A stretch of 64,000 nt of DNA, taken from assembly GCA_963831005.1 (NCBI GenBank), contig CAWHOW010000034.1, forward strand, positions 176,481 to 240,480, in the 5' to 3' direction. A program made the translations under genes and the position numbers. Below the pieces are notes generated by a model. It ran no database searches and was not told the origin of the DNA. It saw nothing but the letters and a program-made list of their open reading frames with translations. Position 1 is the stretch's first letter, and each line of letters begins with the position of its first letter. This DNA comes from CAWHOW01 sp963831005. Its GTDB lineage: Bacteria > Bacteroidota > Bacteroidia > Bacteroidales > CG2-30-32-10. Positions 33,531 to 42,454 of this stretch are shown here, piece after piece.

Positions 33531-34558
33531 CTATTTCGAACTTAGCGGCTGCTCTTCATAAACCACACTAAGCAGTGTTTGCCCTACGGCTTTAAGTGTG
33601 TTCTTGCTGATGCCGTTCATGTCGTCCTTTAGCGTATGCCAGTATTTGTAAAATCCGCTGCGGGTGCTGGAATCGTGGTTAACTATATCAATAGTGGGTA
33701 TCTTGGCAATAGTGTTAATGTATAAATGGTCGTCGGTAAGTTCGCCCCATTTGGAATAAAGGAAGTAATCGGAGTAGCCAGCGCTAATGCCAATATCCCA
33801 AACCTTTTTCACAATGTCTGGTGCGTATTTCATAGATGTCCCTTCCATGCTGAAGGTACGCAGCCATCGTTGCCAACCATGTCAAGCAGTATGCCGTATT
33901 TGGCATAATAGCCTTTCACATGAGGGTTGTTTGCCCAGTATTGCGAGCCAAGACAGTATGTGTTCTCCTGTTCGGGATACCCGCTGTTCTCAGGCTGACC
34001 GTAATCTTCCACATCGAATAGTATCAGGTCAACACCAATAGGAGGAGGGTTTTTGCTGAATTGCCTTGCAAGTTCCATCATAATGCCAACGCCGCTGGCA
34101 CCGTCGTTAGCGGCGGGTATAGGTGTTTTATGGTTTTTTGGATCCGGGTCCTGGTCGGCAAAGGGGCGTGAATCCCAATGAGCTGATATAAAAATGCGGT
34201 TGTTGTTCTTGGGGAAAAAAGAAACAATGATATTCTTGAAGTTAAGCGCTTTTCCGTCGAATCCCTTGGCTACCGATGCCTGCACGATAACATCCTTTGA
34301 ATATTTTTTAAAATATGAAATAAGATAATCGGCACATTTGTCGTGAGCAGCAGAATTAGGTACGCGCGGTCCGAAAGCCACCTGCCTGGCAGTATTATTA
34401 TAAGCGGAATCAGCATTAAAATCTGGGATGTTTACATTGGGTATGACTTTGGTAGTATCTGAATCGGGCTTATTGCTTTTGCATCCTCCGCAAGAAGTAA
34501 AGAGAGAAGTAAAAAGAACAATAATTATGGCTAAGGGAAAAATTGATTTTTTAAGCAT
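33531..34558 (-). pseudogene. M28 family peptidase / glutaminyl cyclase-like lipoprotein, frameshifted
   Basis: The signal peptide has lipobox FTSC at about residue 22. Zinc-binding blocks are present: ISAHWDSRPFAD (His, Asp), PAANDGASGVG, and FDVEDYG (Glu). The phrase LGSQYWANN is typical of glutaminyl-peptide cyclotransferase-like M28 proteins. Near 33845 the frame breaks after VGNDG; a one-base shift restores TFSMEGTSMKYAPDIV and the C-terminal zinc-ligand region DIVNHDSS. Together the two frames give about 340 residues, normal for the family. It ends 21 bp after dxs on the same strand, so the two may be an operon. Confidence 0.85.
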
Positions 34559-34579
34559 GATAAATGGTTTGAGTAAATG

Positions 34580-36490
34580 TTATTTTATTACAAGTTCCTT
34601 TACAGTTTTAATAATTCCGTTAACGTGGTATCCGCATTCATTGTAGAGTTGCTGTAAGGTTCCTTGTTCAATGAAACTATCGGGGATACCTAGCCGAACG
34701 ACCTTTGCTTTGTAATTATTATCAGAAACGAATTCAAGAACGGCGCTTCCCAAACCTCCTATAATAGTGCCGTCTTCAATGGTTATTACTTTATCAAATT
34801 TCTTGAATACCTCATACAATAGCATATTGTCAAGCGGTTTCACAAAGCGCATATCGTAAAGCGCAATCTTGTATCCTTCTTTCTCAAGCTTGGAAATAGC
34901 TTCCAGTGCAAAATTTCCCACATGCCCTATGGTAATGATGGCTGCATCATTCCCATCTCTGATCTTTCTGCCTTTACCAATTTCTAATTCAGTGAAAGGG
35001 GTCTCCCAGTCGGGCATAACACCTGTTCCTTTCGGGTAACGTATTGAAAAAGTCCCGTTGTTGCGCAACTGGGCGGTGAACATCATATTCCTGAGTTCTT
35101 CTTCGTTCATAGGCGCAGCAACTATCATATTGGGAATGCAACGAAGATAAGCAAGGTCGTAAGCACCGTGATGCGTGGGGCCGTCTTCTCCAACCAGTCC
35201 GCCGCGATCAATGCACAATACAACATGCAGTTTTTGCAATGCCACATCATGGATGATCTGGTCGTATGCACGCTGCATGAACGAAGAGTATATATTGCAG
35301 AAAGGAATGAATCCCTGAACGGCAAGCCCTGCAGAAAACGTAACCGCATGTTGTTCGGCAATGCCAACATCGAAGGTTCTTTCAGGCATCTCTTTCATCA
35401 TCAGGTTCAGCGAACATCCTGTCGACATAGCGGGTGTAATACCTACTATTTTCTCGTTGAGTTTTGCGAGTTCAATGATAGTGTTTCCAAAAACATCCTG
35501 GTATTTCGGCGGACTGTTCTTATCAACAGGCTTTTCAATGATCTCGCCTGTGTCCTTATCAAAATAACCCGGTGCATGAAATTTAACCTGGTCCTTTTCG
35601 GCTTGTTCAAAGCCTTTTCCTTTTACAGTGATGCAATGAAGTATCTTAGGCCCCTGAATTTTGCTCAGATCCTTTAATACTTTTGTAAGCCTGAAAATAT
35701 CGTTACCGTCAACAGGCCCGAAATACCTGAAGTTTAGCGATTCGAATATATTACTTTGCCTGAATATTGTAATTTTAATTGCATTTTCAATTTTCTGCAC
35801 TACCGATCTTGCTTTAGTTCCGTATCGTCCGCGCTTTCCAAGCAGCCTCCATATTCTGTCTTTTACTTTATTATATGTTTGTGATGTCGTAATGTCGGTA
35901 AGATATTCTTTCAGTGCACCGACATTCTTATCAATGGCAATACCATTATCATTCAGTATTATCAGTATATTCGCTTTAGAAACACCGGCATGGTTAAGGG
36001 CTTCGAATGCCATCCCGCCTGTCATGGAACCATCGCCTATCACTGCAATATGATTCCTCTTGTTATCATTATTAAGCTTTGCAGCTATAGCCATTCCAAG
36101 TGTTGCAGAAATAGAAGTTGACGAATGGCCTACACCAAATGCATCATATTCGCTTTCGCTCATTTTAGGAAAGCCGCTAATGCCTTTATATTTCCTATTA
36201 GTAAGAAATGCGTCTCTTCTGCCGGTAAGTATTTTATGTGCATAAGCCTGATGACCTACATCCCAGATAAGTTTATCGTAAGGTGTATTGAAAACGTAGT
36301 GAATGGCAACAGCAAGTTCAACAGCACCAAGGCTTGCACCAAGATGCCCCGGATGATGCGAAACCACATCAATGATGAATTTCCTTATTTCCGAGCAAAG
36401 CTGGGGTAGTTCTCCTTCCTCTAATTTCTTGAGGTCTTCAGGAGAATTGATAATAGATAATAAGTTTTTATGGACTATATGGTTGTTCAA
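34580..36490 (-). CDS. dxs: 1-deoxy-D-xylulose-5-phosphate synthase
   Basis: A 636-residue transketolase-like enzyme with the N-terminal HHPGHLGASLGAVE, thiamine diphosphate motif GDGSMTGGMAFEALNHAG...ND, and the pyrimidine domain block FDVGIAEQHAVTFSAGLA. The C-terminal domain has VITIEDGTIIGGLGSAV. It condenses pyruvate and glyceraldehyde-3-P, the first step of the MEP isoprenoid pathway. It lies upstream of the M28 peptidase gene on the same strand. Confidence 0.96.
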   Translation of the reverse strand: MNNHIVHKNLLSIINSPEDLKKLEEGELPQLCSEIRKFIIDVVSHHPGHLGASLGAVELAVAIHYVFNTPYDKLIWDVGHQAYAHKILTGRRDAFLTNRKYKGISGFPKMSESEYDAFGVGHSSTSISATLGMAIAAKLNNDNKRNHIAVIGDGSMTGGMAFEALNHAGVSKANILIILNDNGIAIDKNVGALKEYLTDITTSQTYNKVKDRIWRLLGKRGRYGTKARSVVQKIENAIKITIFRQSNIFESLNFRYFGPVDGNDIFRLTKVLKDLSKIQGPKILHCITVKGKGFEQAEKDQVKFHAPGYFDKDTGEIIEKPVDKNSPPKYQDVFGNTIIELAKLNEKIVGITPAMSTGCSLNLMMKEMPERTFDVGIAEQHAVTFSAGLAVQGFIPFCNIYSSFMQRAYDQIIHDVALQKLHVVLCIDRGGLVGEDGPTHHGAYDLAYLRCIPNMIVAAPMNEEELRNMMFTAQLRNNGTFSIRYPKGTGVMPDWETPFTELEIGKGRKIRDGNDAAIITIGHVGNFALEAISKLEKEGYKIALYDMRFVKPLDNMLLYEVFKKFDKVITIEDGTIIGGLGSAVLEFVSDNNYKAKVVRLGIPDSFIEQGTLQQLYNECGYHVNGIIKTVKELVIK

Positions 36491-36681
36491 TTTTGATTAT
36501 AAAGAAAGATTAACTAAAAAACCCTCATAAAATTGTACAAATATAAATAAACATAATGGAAAACATCAAATTCCGTCAAGACAAGGGACGGATGAAGTTG
36601 TGATCGGAGTAACCATAATTCTGATTTTTATTACAAATGAAATAATTAGCAAACAAATTATTTCAAAAGAAACAAAATTAT

Positions 36682-36689
36682 TACCTTTG
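36682..36689 (+). promoter_or_regulatory. -7 box TACCTTTG upstream of ahcY
   Basis: TACCTTTG lies 25 bp before the ahcY ATG. No clear -33 TTG is seen. Confidence 0.6.
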
Positions 36690-36714
36690 CACCTCAATTT
36701 AAATAACTCATACA

Positions 36715-38142
36715 ATGGAAAACACATTAGTTGAAAATATGGTGAAATACAAAGTAGCCGACATTAAACTTGCCGAATGGGGCAGGAAAGAAATTGAAAT
36801 AGCCGAGAAAGAAATGCCCGGCTTAATGTCGTTAAGGGAAAAATTCGGGAAACAGAAACCTTTGAAAGGTGTTCGTATTTCCGGTTCCCTCCACATGACC
36901 ATACAAACCGCCGTACTGATTGAAACACTGACTGAACTTGGCGCCGATGTAAGGTGGGCAAGCTGCAATATATTTTCCACGCAAGATCATGCTGCTGCTG
37001 CTATTGCAAAAAAAGGTATTCCTGTTTTTGCATGGAAAGGCGAAACACTTGAAGAATACTGGTGGTGCACAAAACAGGCATTGTCTTTCCCTAACGGAAA
37101 AGGACCTCAAATGATAGTTGACGATGGCGGTGATGCTACTTTGCTTATCCATAAAGGATACCAGGCTGAAAAGGATGCAAGTGTTTTAAATGTAAAAGCA
37201 TCCAGCCATGAAGAAGAAGTCATTCTTCAGGTATTAAAGGAAACACTAAAAGAAGATAATACAAAATGGCATCGGACAGTTGAAGAATGGCAGGGCGTTT
37301 CGGAAGAAACAACTACCGGCGTTCATCGTCTGTATCAGATGATGGAAAAAGGAGAACTGCTTATTCCCGCTATCAATGTAAACGACTCTGTTACCAAATC
37401 TAAATTCGATAACCTTTATGGCTGCCGCGAATCACTTGCAGACGGTATTAAACGTGCAACTGATGTAATGATTGCAGGAAAAGTAGTAGTTGTTTTGGGT
37501 TATGGTGATGTTGGCAAAGGTTGTGCTAAGTCAATGAAATCATACGGAGCAAGGGTTATTGTTACTGAAATAGACCCTATCTGCGCACTGCAGGCAGCTA
37601 TGGAAGGATTTGAAGTTGCACCGGTTGAAGATACTTTGCATGAAGGCAATATTTATGTTACTACAACAGGGAACAAAGATGTTATCACTATTGACCACAT
37701 GGCTAAGATGAAGGATCAGGCTATTGTTTGCAACATTGGTCATTTCGATAATGAGATACAGGTTGATAAACTTGAGAAATTCCCGGGTATTAAAAAGATC
37801 ACAATCAAACCACAGGTTGATAAATATGCTTTCCCTGATGGACATGAACTATTTCTCCTTGCAGAAGGAAGACTCGTAAACCTCGGTTGTGCTACAGGAC
37901 ATCCCTCATTTGTAATGAGTAATTCTTTCACCAACCAGACACTTGCACAACTTGATTTGTGGAAGAACAGAGGAAAATATGAGAAGAAAGTGTATCGCTT
38001 GCCAAAATACCTTGATGAAGAAGTTGCCCGTTTGCATTTGGAAAAGATTGGCGTGAAACTCACCAAGCTTACAAAAGAGCAGGCTGATTATATTAGTGTT
38101 CCTGTTGAAGGACCTTATAAAGCAGACCATTACAGGTATTAA
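36715..38142 (+). CDS. ahcY: Adenosylhomocysteinase
   Basis: The enzyme hydrolyses S-adenosylhomocysteine to adenosine and homocysteine, closing the methyl cycle. Substrate-domain blocks SGSLHMTIQTAVLIETL and SCNIFSTQDHAAAAI and the NAD-binding GYGDVGKGCAKSMKSYGA are intact, as is the C-terminal KADHYRY that reaches the neighbouring subunit. The 475 residues include the ~40-residue insert common in bacterial forms. The promoter box at 36682 supports the chosen start, and a terminator follows at 38200-38229. Confidence 0.97.
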   Translation: MENTLVENMVKYKVADIKLAEWGRKEIEIAEKEMPGLMSLREKFGKQKPLKGVRISGSLHMTIQTAVLIETLTELGADVRWASCNIFSTQDHAAAAIAKKGIPVFAWKGETLEEYWWCTKQALSFPNGKGPQMIVDDGGDATLLIHKGYQAEKDASVLNVKASSHEEEVILQVLKETLKEDNTKWHRTVEEWQGVSEETTTGVHRLYQMMEKGELLIPAINVNDSVTKSKFDNLYGCRESLADGIKRATDVMIAGKVVVVLGYGDVGKGCAKSMKSYGARVIVTEIDPICALQAAMEGFEVAPVEDTLHEGNIYVTTTGNKDVITIDHMAKMKDQAIVCNIGHFDNEIQVDKLEKFPGIKKITIKPQVDKYAFPDGHELFLLAEGRLVNLGCATGHPSFVMSNSFTNQTLAQLDLWKNRGKYEKKVYRLPKYLDEEVARLHLEKIGVKLTKLTKEQADYISVPVEGPYKADHYRY

Positions 38143-38199
38143 CAGATTTACAATCTTGGATTTACGAATTACGATTTAATATCCGAATTAAATAATAAG

Positions 38200-38229
38200 A
38201 ATCCCTTGCAGGTTTGCAGGGGATTTTTT
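38200..38229 (+). terminator. Intrinsic terminator after ahcY
   Basis: AATCCC pairs with GGGATT, with TGCA/TGCA inside, followed by TTTTTT. It overlaps the stop codon of the convergent TPR gene. Confidence 0.75.
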
Positions 38230-40117
38230 ATTTCCCGCATATTTGCTTGATCTTATCTTCTGCAGCAGTCCAGCCTAATTCGTAAGCTTTGCGAAAATCA
38301 GCACAGGATATATCGTTCTGGTCTGCCTGTGATTCAGCTATTCCACGTACATAATAAGTTTGGGCAGATTTTGGATTGATTTTAATGGCAGTTGTCAGAT
38401 CTTCTATTGCTCCATTATAATCGTAAATACTCACCTTTGCATATCCACGATTTGACCATGCATCCGGATATTCCTTGTCAATCTCAATTGCGCTTGTAAA
38501 ATCAGCTACTGCATTCTTAAATAAACTATTCATGCCATAGAAAATTCCCCGCTGATTATAATATTTCTTATCATGAGGGTTCAATTTAATTGCCTGCGAA
38601 ATATCATCAATTGCCCCGGTAATATCTTGTACACCGCTTTTAAGCGCTGCACGTTCCATAAACATTTTATCGTTTACCGGGCCTATGGATATTGCTTTGT
38701 TATAATCTTTAATAGCTCCGTAAATATCATCCATCCTGCTTTTGGCAATCGCCCTGTTCATGTATGCATCAGCCGCATTCGGTTCGAATTCAATTGCTTT
38801 ATCGAGATCAATTATTGCCCGATCATAGTTCCCCATCTCAATGAAAGCATTTCCCCTATTTATATAGGCGGCAGAACAGGTCGGATACTTCTTGATGACA
38901 TCATTCCATAAATAAAAACTGTTTTTCCATGTTTGTGTCCTTGCGGAAGAAGATACAGTAAAAATCATTGCTAATGCAATAATACCATACCTGATATAGT
39001 GTTTAATCTTTCCTTTTTTTTCAAAGACAACAAACAAAAGTGATAATAGCAAAAAATACAATCCTATGCAGGGAATATAGGTATAACGGTCTTTCACAAG
39101 CTGAATGCCTACAGGAATAAGTTCTATCATAACCGATATAGAGAACAGGAAGAATAATATCCCTAGTATTATTTCTTTTCTAAACCTTTTCGCTTTAATC
39201 AGCAATATAGTTAATACTATGAGGAACAATGGAGCTATGTAATACATTATCGGCAGCAATCCTTCAGGCTTATCAGGGTAAGGATGAAAAGCAGACATTT
39301 TAATTGGTAAGAAAACATTTATGATATAATATGAAAGCGAATAAGAAATTAAAAGCGCTCTTTCAAATATCGAATAGTACTTAGTGATATTGATAATGTG
39401 TCCGACTTCTTTACGGGCGATTATAGTAACTATTCCAAATATTACAGATAAAGCAAAAAAGGGAATTTTATTAATTAAATCTTTCTTTGAAATTTTTGAA
39501 TGAGAGTAATAATCGAATAACAATAAGATTAATGGAAGTGTTACAGCGGCGGATTTTGACAGTAATGCAAACATAAAGAAGATCAAAGAAATAAAATAAG
39601 ACTTGTTCTTTCTTTCACTCTTTATAAAGCTCAAATACACATTTGCAGCCATGAGAAAAAACATGGAATATAATAATGTACTTGTTGCTGACACCCACGC
39701 AACGGCTTCTGTCTGCATGGGATTCACGGCAAAAAGAAGCGTAACAAAAAAGACTATTTCTGCTTTTTCGGTTAACTTCTTTACAATTATATATACCAAT
39801 AATATATTTATAAGATGCAGCAATAAACTGAAAAGATGATAGGCAAGCGCTTTAAGTCCGAAGAATTTAAAAATTACTGCAAAGCAAAGCGTGGCAAATG
39901 GCTGGTACATTCCCACATAAAAAGAAGAAAAGAAAATTTTGATATGATTAAAAGCGAGGCTAGTAATATCTGCATTTTCAGTAACTTGTTTTAAGTCGTC
40001 CCAGTTGGTAAACCCGTTAAAGAATGTAGGGAAATAAGCAATCAGTACAAGCACAAAAATAAAAATCAACCGGGTGGTTGATAGTTTTAAAATTTTTAAT
40101 AGAAACGAATTATGCAT
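38228..40117 (-). CDS. TMTC-like membrane protein with C-terminal TPRs
   Basis: The N-terminal half (residues 15-400) has about ten hydrophobic helices with the periplasmic loop NGFTNWDDLKQ after the first helix and MYQPFATLCFAVIF. This mirrors the motif layout of the 20455 gene and of GT-C/TMTC proteins. Residues 420-620 hold six or seven TPR units (GNYDRAIIDLDKAIEFEPNA ...). It may be a membrane glycosyltransferase acting on secreted proteins; the reaction is inferred only. Its stop lies within the ahcY terminator. Confidence 0.78.
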   Translation of the reverse strand: MHNSFLLKILKLSTTRLIFIFVLVLIAYFPTFFNGFTNWDDLKQVTENADITSLAFNHIKIFFSSFYVGMYQPFATLCFAVIFKFFGLKALAYHLFSLLLHLINILLVYIIVKKLTEKAEIVFFVTLLFAVNPMQTEAVAWVSATSTLLYSMFFLMAANVYLSFIKSERKNKSYFISLIFFMFALLSKSAAVTLPLILLLFDYYSHSKISKKDLINKIPFFALSVIFGIVTIIARKEVGHIINITKYYSIFERALLISYSLSYYIINVFLPIKMSAFHPYPDKPEGLLPIMYYIAPLFLIVLTILLIKAKRFRKEIILGILFFLFSISVMIELIPVGIQLVKDRYTYIPCIGLYFLLLSLLFVVFEKKGKIKHYIRYGIIALAMIFTVSSSARTQTWKNSFYLWNDVIKKYPTCSAAYINRGNAFIEMGNYDRAIIDLDKAIEFEPNAADAYMNRAIAKSRMDDIYGAIKDYNKAISIGPVNDKMFMERAALKSGVQDITGAIDDISQAIKLNPHDKKYYNQRGIFYGMNSLFKNAVADFTSAIEIDKEYPDAWSNRGYAKVSIYDYNGAIEDLTTAIKINPKSAQTYYVRGIAESQADQNDISCADFRKAYELGWTAAEDKIKQICGK

Positions 40118-40122
40118 TCCGA

Positions 40123-40551
40123 TTAATTGGTAACCGTAAGTGTTGTGCCGTCAAAAGAAGTAGTATATTGTTTTAACGAAGTGGTTGCCGGGCCTTTTAT
40201 CGGTGAACCATCCGTAAGAATGAACTGGGAACCGCAACATGAATCGATGGCCACAACACCCGATTTTTCGACCTGCACCAAAGCACAGGTATTTAAAGGT
40301 TGGTAAGGGCAATCTCTTTCAAACGCATTGAACTGGTCAATAGATGCGCGATAAATAATTATTCCCCGCACTCCACCAGTAACATAAACCCATCCTCCTA
40401 CAGTATTTAGCTTCAAATACTGTGTGGAATTAGGATTAATTGAAAAGTTAACATAAATATACGGAATAGTATTATTCTTATCTTTTTTACATTGAGGCGA
40501 CAATAATAAAAAGAATGAAAAGAAAATAATAAAAGCGCTTATTTTAAACGA
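40123..40551 (-). CDS. Rieske-fold-like lipoprotein, N-terminus lost at the contig join
   Basis: The visible frame from about 40551 reads FKISAFIIFFSFFLLLSPQC, a lipoprotein signal peptide with lipobox LSPQC but no start codon, because the foreign sequence begins there. The mature part resembles a Rieske domain (FERDCPYQP ... DSCCGSQFILTDGSPIKGPAT). However, both cluster-binding His positions are changed: C-P-Y instead of C-x-H, and C-C-G-S instead of C-x-x-H. It therefore probably binds no 2Fe-2S cluster, or binds another metal through its Cys residues. It starts 5 bp upstream of the TPR gene and may share its transcript. Confidence 0.75.
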   Translation of the reverse strand, partial: SFKISAFIIFFSFFLLLSPQCKKDKNNTIPYIYVNFSINPNSTQYLKLNTVGGWVYVTGGVRGIIIYRASIDQFNAFERDCPYQPLNTCALVQVEKSGVVAIDSCCGSQFILTDGSPIKGPATTSLKQYTTSFDGTTLTVTN

Positions 40552-40560
40552 CTAACCTCA
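40545..40560. other. Junction of two unrelated genomes
   Basis: Left of about 40551 the sequence is AT-rich Bacteroidota; right of about 40556 it is GC-rich planctomycete with dense frameshifts. A gene on each side is cut. No mobile element, tRNA or repeat is found at the border, which argues for an assembly chimera. Confidence 0.85.
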
Positions 40561-41407
40561 ACTGGCAGTCTCTTCGGCTACATCGGCCCAAACGGTTCCG
40601 GCAAGACGACGACGATGAAGATCCTGGCCACGCTCCTCCCAGCCGACGTGGGGTGAAGCGAGCGTTTGCGGCTACTCGATCTACACCCATCCCAAGGAGA
40701 TCCGGCGAGATCATCGGCTACATGCCCGATTTCTTTGGCGTCTATGACGACATGAAAGTGATCGAGTACCTGAGTTTTTCGCCGCGGCCTACCGCATCAA
40801 GGGCCGGCGAAAGAAGATCTGCAACGACGTGCTCGACCTGGTCGCCTGGGCTCAAGCGTGACTGGCCTTCGTCACGAGCCTCTCCCGCGGCATGACACAG
40901 CGGCTCGGCCTGGCCCGAGTGCTCTTGCACGACCCCAAGGTGCTGATTCTCGACGAGCCGGCAAGCGGACTGGACCCCGGCACAGATCGAGATCCGCAAC
41001 CTGCTCAAGGAGTTGCGCAAGCTGGGCAAGACGATCATGGTTTCCAGCCATATCCTGCCGGAGTTATCCGATGTCTGCAACAAGGTCGGCATGATCGAGA
41101 AGGGCCGCACTGCTGGTCGCGGCAGACGTGCCGGACGTGATGCGCATGGTTCGTCCACGAACGGTCCTACGGGTCGGCGTCCAGGCGAACTCGAAGCGGC
41201 CGGCAAGGTATTGGAGCAGAGCAACCTCCTGGAGAAGATCGAAGTCCGCCCCAGCCACCTGCTGGTCACGCTCCGTGAAGGCGTGACCGACTACGCGACT
41301 TGCCCACGCTCCTGATCCAAGCAGGGCACAAGCTGACGATGTTCAAAGAGGACGAGATTAACCTGGAAACCGCGTTCATGGCGCTGACGAAGGGAATCAC
41401 GGCGTAG
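40556..41407 (+). pseudogene. ABC transporter ATP-binding protein, 5' truncated and frameshifted
   Basis: Stitching three frames gives GSLFGYIGPNGSGKTTTMKI (Walker A), IIGYMPDFFGVYDDMKVIEY (Q-loop region), TSLSRGMTQRLGLARVLLHD (signature), VLILDEPASGLDP (Walker B) and MVSSHILPELSDVCNKVG (H-loop). The C-terminal tail ends ALTKGITA at 41407. Frame changes lie near 40655, 40706, 40777, 40857 and 40985. It matches planctomycete exporters of the CcmA/GldA kind. The first 30 or so residues are missing at the join. Sequencing errors, not decay, best explain so many shifts. Confidence 0.85.
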
Positions 41408-41409
41408 GA

Positions 41410-41643
41410 TTGAAGAACTTTGGAGCTATCTCCGACGCGTTTCAGCGGGCCAACGCGAAGGAAACATGGGAAACGCTGCGCACCGTCATCGTGGAACAAC
41501 TTGGGGTGCAGCCCGACGACGTAACCAAAGAAGCCCGGTTTGTCGAAGATCTTGGGGATCGACTGATGGTGTCGTTAGTTTCAGAAGATCCGAAACTGCC
41601 GCCAAAAGCTCCGTCACAGCCTGGGCAGCGCAGTCCCACTGGC
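41410..41643 (+). CDS. Acyl carrier protein-like fragment
   Basis: After a short leader the frame reads TWETLRTVIVEQLGVQPDDV and TKEARFVEDLG, closely matching helix I and the loop of acyl carrier proteins. The phosphopantetheine site DSL that should follow is absent in this frame; DRLMVSLVSED is found instead. Either a frameshift hides it or this is a degenerate homologue. The frame stays open past 41643 only as a shadow of the opposite vapC-like gene. Confidence 0.35.
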
Positions 41644-42047
41644 TACGTAGCGAGCAGCGCCACGGAAGCCTGCCTGCTCGAAGTGATGGTCGGCCGTCAA
41701 TGCTTCGGCCAGTTTTTCTTGGCACATGACCGCGAAGGAAATGCAGTCCGTCAGCGACCAGTCCTTGTCCATACGCAAGGCAAACAGCAAACGTCCTTGG
41801 TCGAAGACCGTGCGCGATCCAGGAATCACCGTGCTATGCGGATCGTCATCAATCGCCTTGAGCAATTGAACAAATAGGGGCCGATCTGCTCGCAGGACAA
41901 CCAATTTCCGACTTCAAGCAGGACATAGTCCGTTGTGATAATCTCCCCAAAATAGGACTGGGCCAACACCACAGCCTGCTCGTGATGCCGGTCTCGCTCG
42001 CCCAGCAGCGCGATATAGTACGAAGTGTCGGCAAATACCCGGTTCAT
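41643..42047 (-). pseudogene. PIN-domain ribonuclease toxin, VapC-like, frameshifted
   Basis: The N-terminus VFADTSYYIALLGERDRHHE carries the first PIN acidic residue (Asp 6). The middle has TDYVLLEVGNWLS (Glu) and, after a shift near 41890, DKDWSLTDCISFAVM (Asp pair) and ADHHFEQAGFRALL. Together this is a complete ~133-residue PIN fold. PIN toxins of type II systems cut RNA and are neutralised by the upstream partner. The ATG overlaps the antitoxin stop by 4 bp. A further slip near 41660 affects the last residues. Confidence 0.78.
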
Positions 42048-42316
42048 TTCTTTGGGTGACCATAAAGATAGTGATCGACATTGTCCGACGCGTCGATGGG
42101 CAAGTCTTTCGCTGCCCCAATCAGTGGTCTCAGGCGATCGAACAGACTCAATCCGGTCCCCTTCGCCGGCGAATCCGCCGGGGCCACCATTTCCACGCGG
42201 ACTTCGGCACCCTCCGGCAAAGTTACGGCGCCATCTAACTGGATCAAGCCGTTCTCAACATAGCCTCGATAAACCACGGTCGTTCCCTCCGAGAAGAAGT
42301 CATGCGACTGCTTCAA
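42044..42316 (-). CDS. Antitoxin partner of the PIN toxin
   Basis: The core VYRGYVENGLIQLDGAVTLPEGAEVRVEMV is the AbrB/DUF104-type antitoxin N-terminus. The C-terminal half ends DHYLYGHPKK, a signature of such antitoxins in cyanobacteria and planctomycetes. The real start may be a GTG near 42281, since the residues before VVYRG are not typical. The stop overlaps the toxin start (ATGA), the usual coupled arrangement. The pair would be autoregulated through an upstream operator, which I could not identify. Confidence 0.75.
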   Translation of the reverse strand: MKQSHDFFSEGTTVVYRGYVENGLIQLDGAVTLPEGAEVRVEMVAPADSPAKGTGLSLFDRLRPLIGAAKDLPIDASDNVDHYLYGHPKK

Positions 42317-42454
42317 TTATACCACGCGAGACACAATGCAATAACAGGTCCGCCAGTGCTGGTCGTCCATGCCGCGTCCGGCTCGCTCGCTCCACTTTGT
42401 AATGCCCGCATCGCAGCGGGTTCGCACCAAACGACTGTACCGCACAGCTCGTTT

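Noticed and set aside
35168..35677. A 169-residue plus-strand protein inside dxs
   Set aside because: dxs is intact on the other strand and the frame has no family features.
40545..40560. Horizontal transfer of a planctomycete island into a Bacteroidota genome
   Set aside because: No integrase, tRNA or repeat at the border, both border genes are cut, housekeeping genes (pgi, apgM) lie on the right, and error density changes there.
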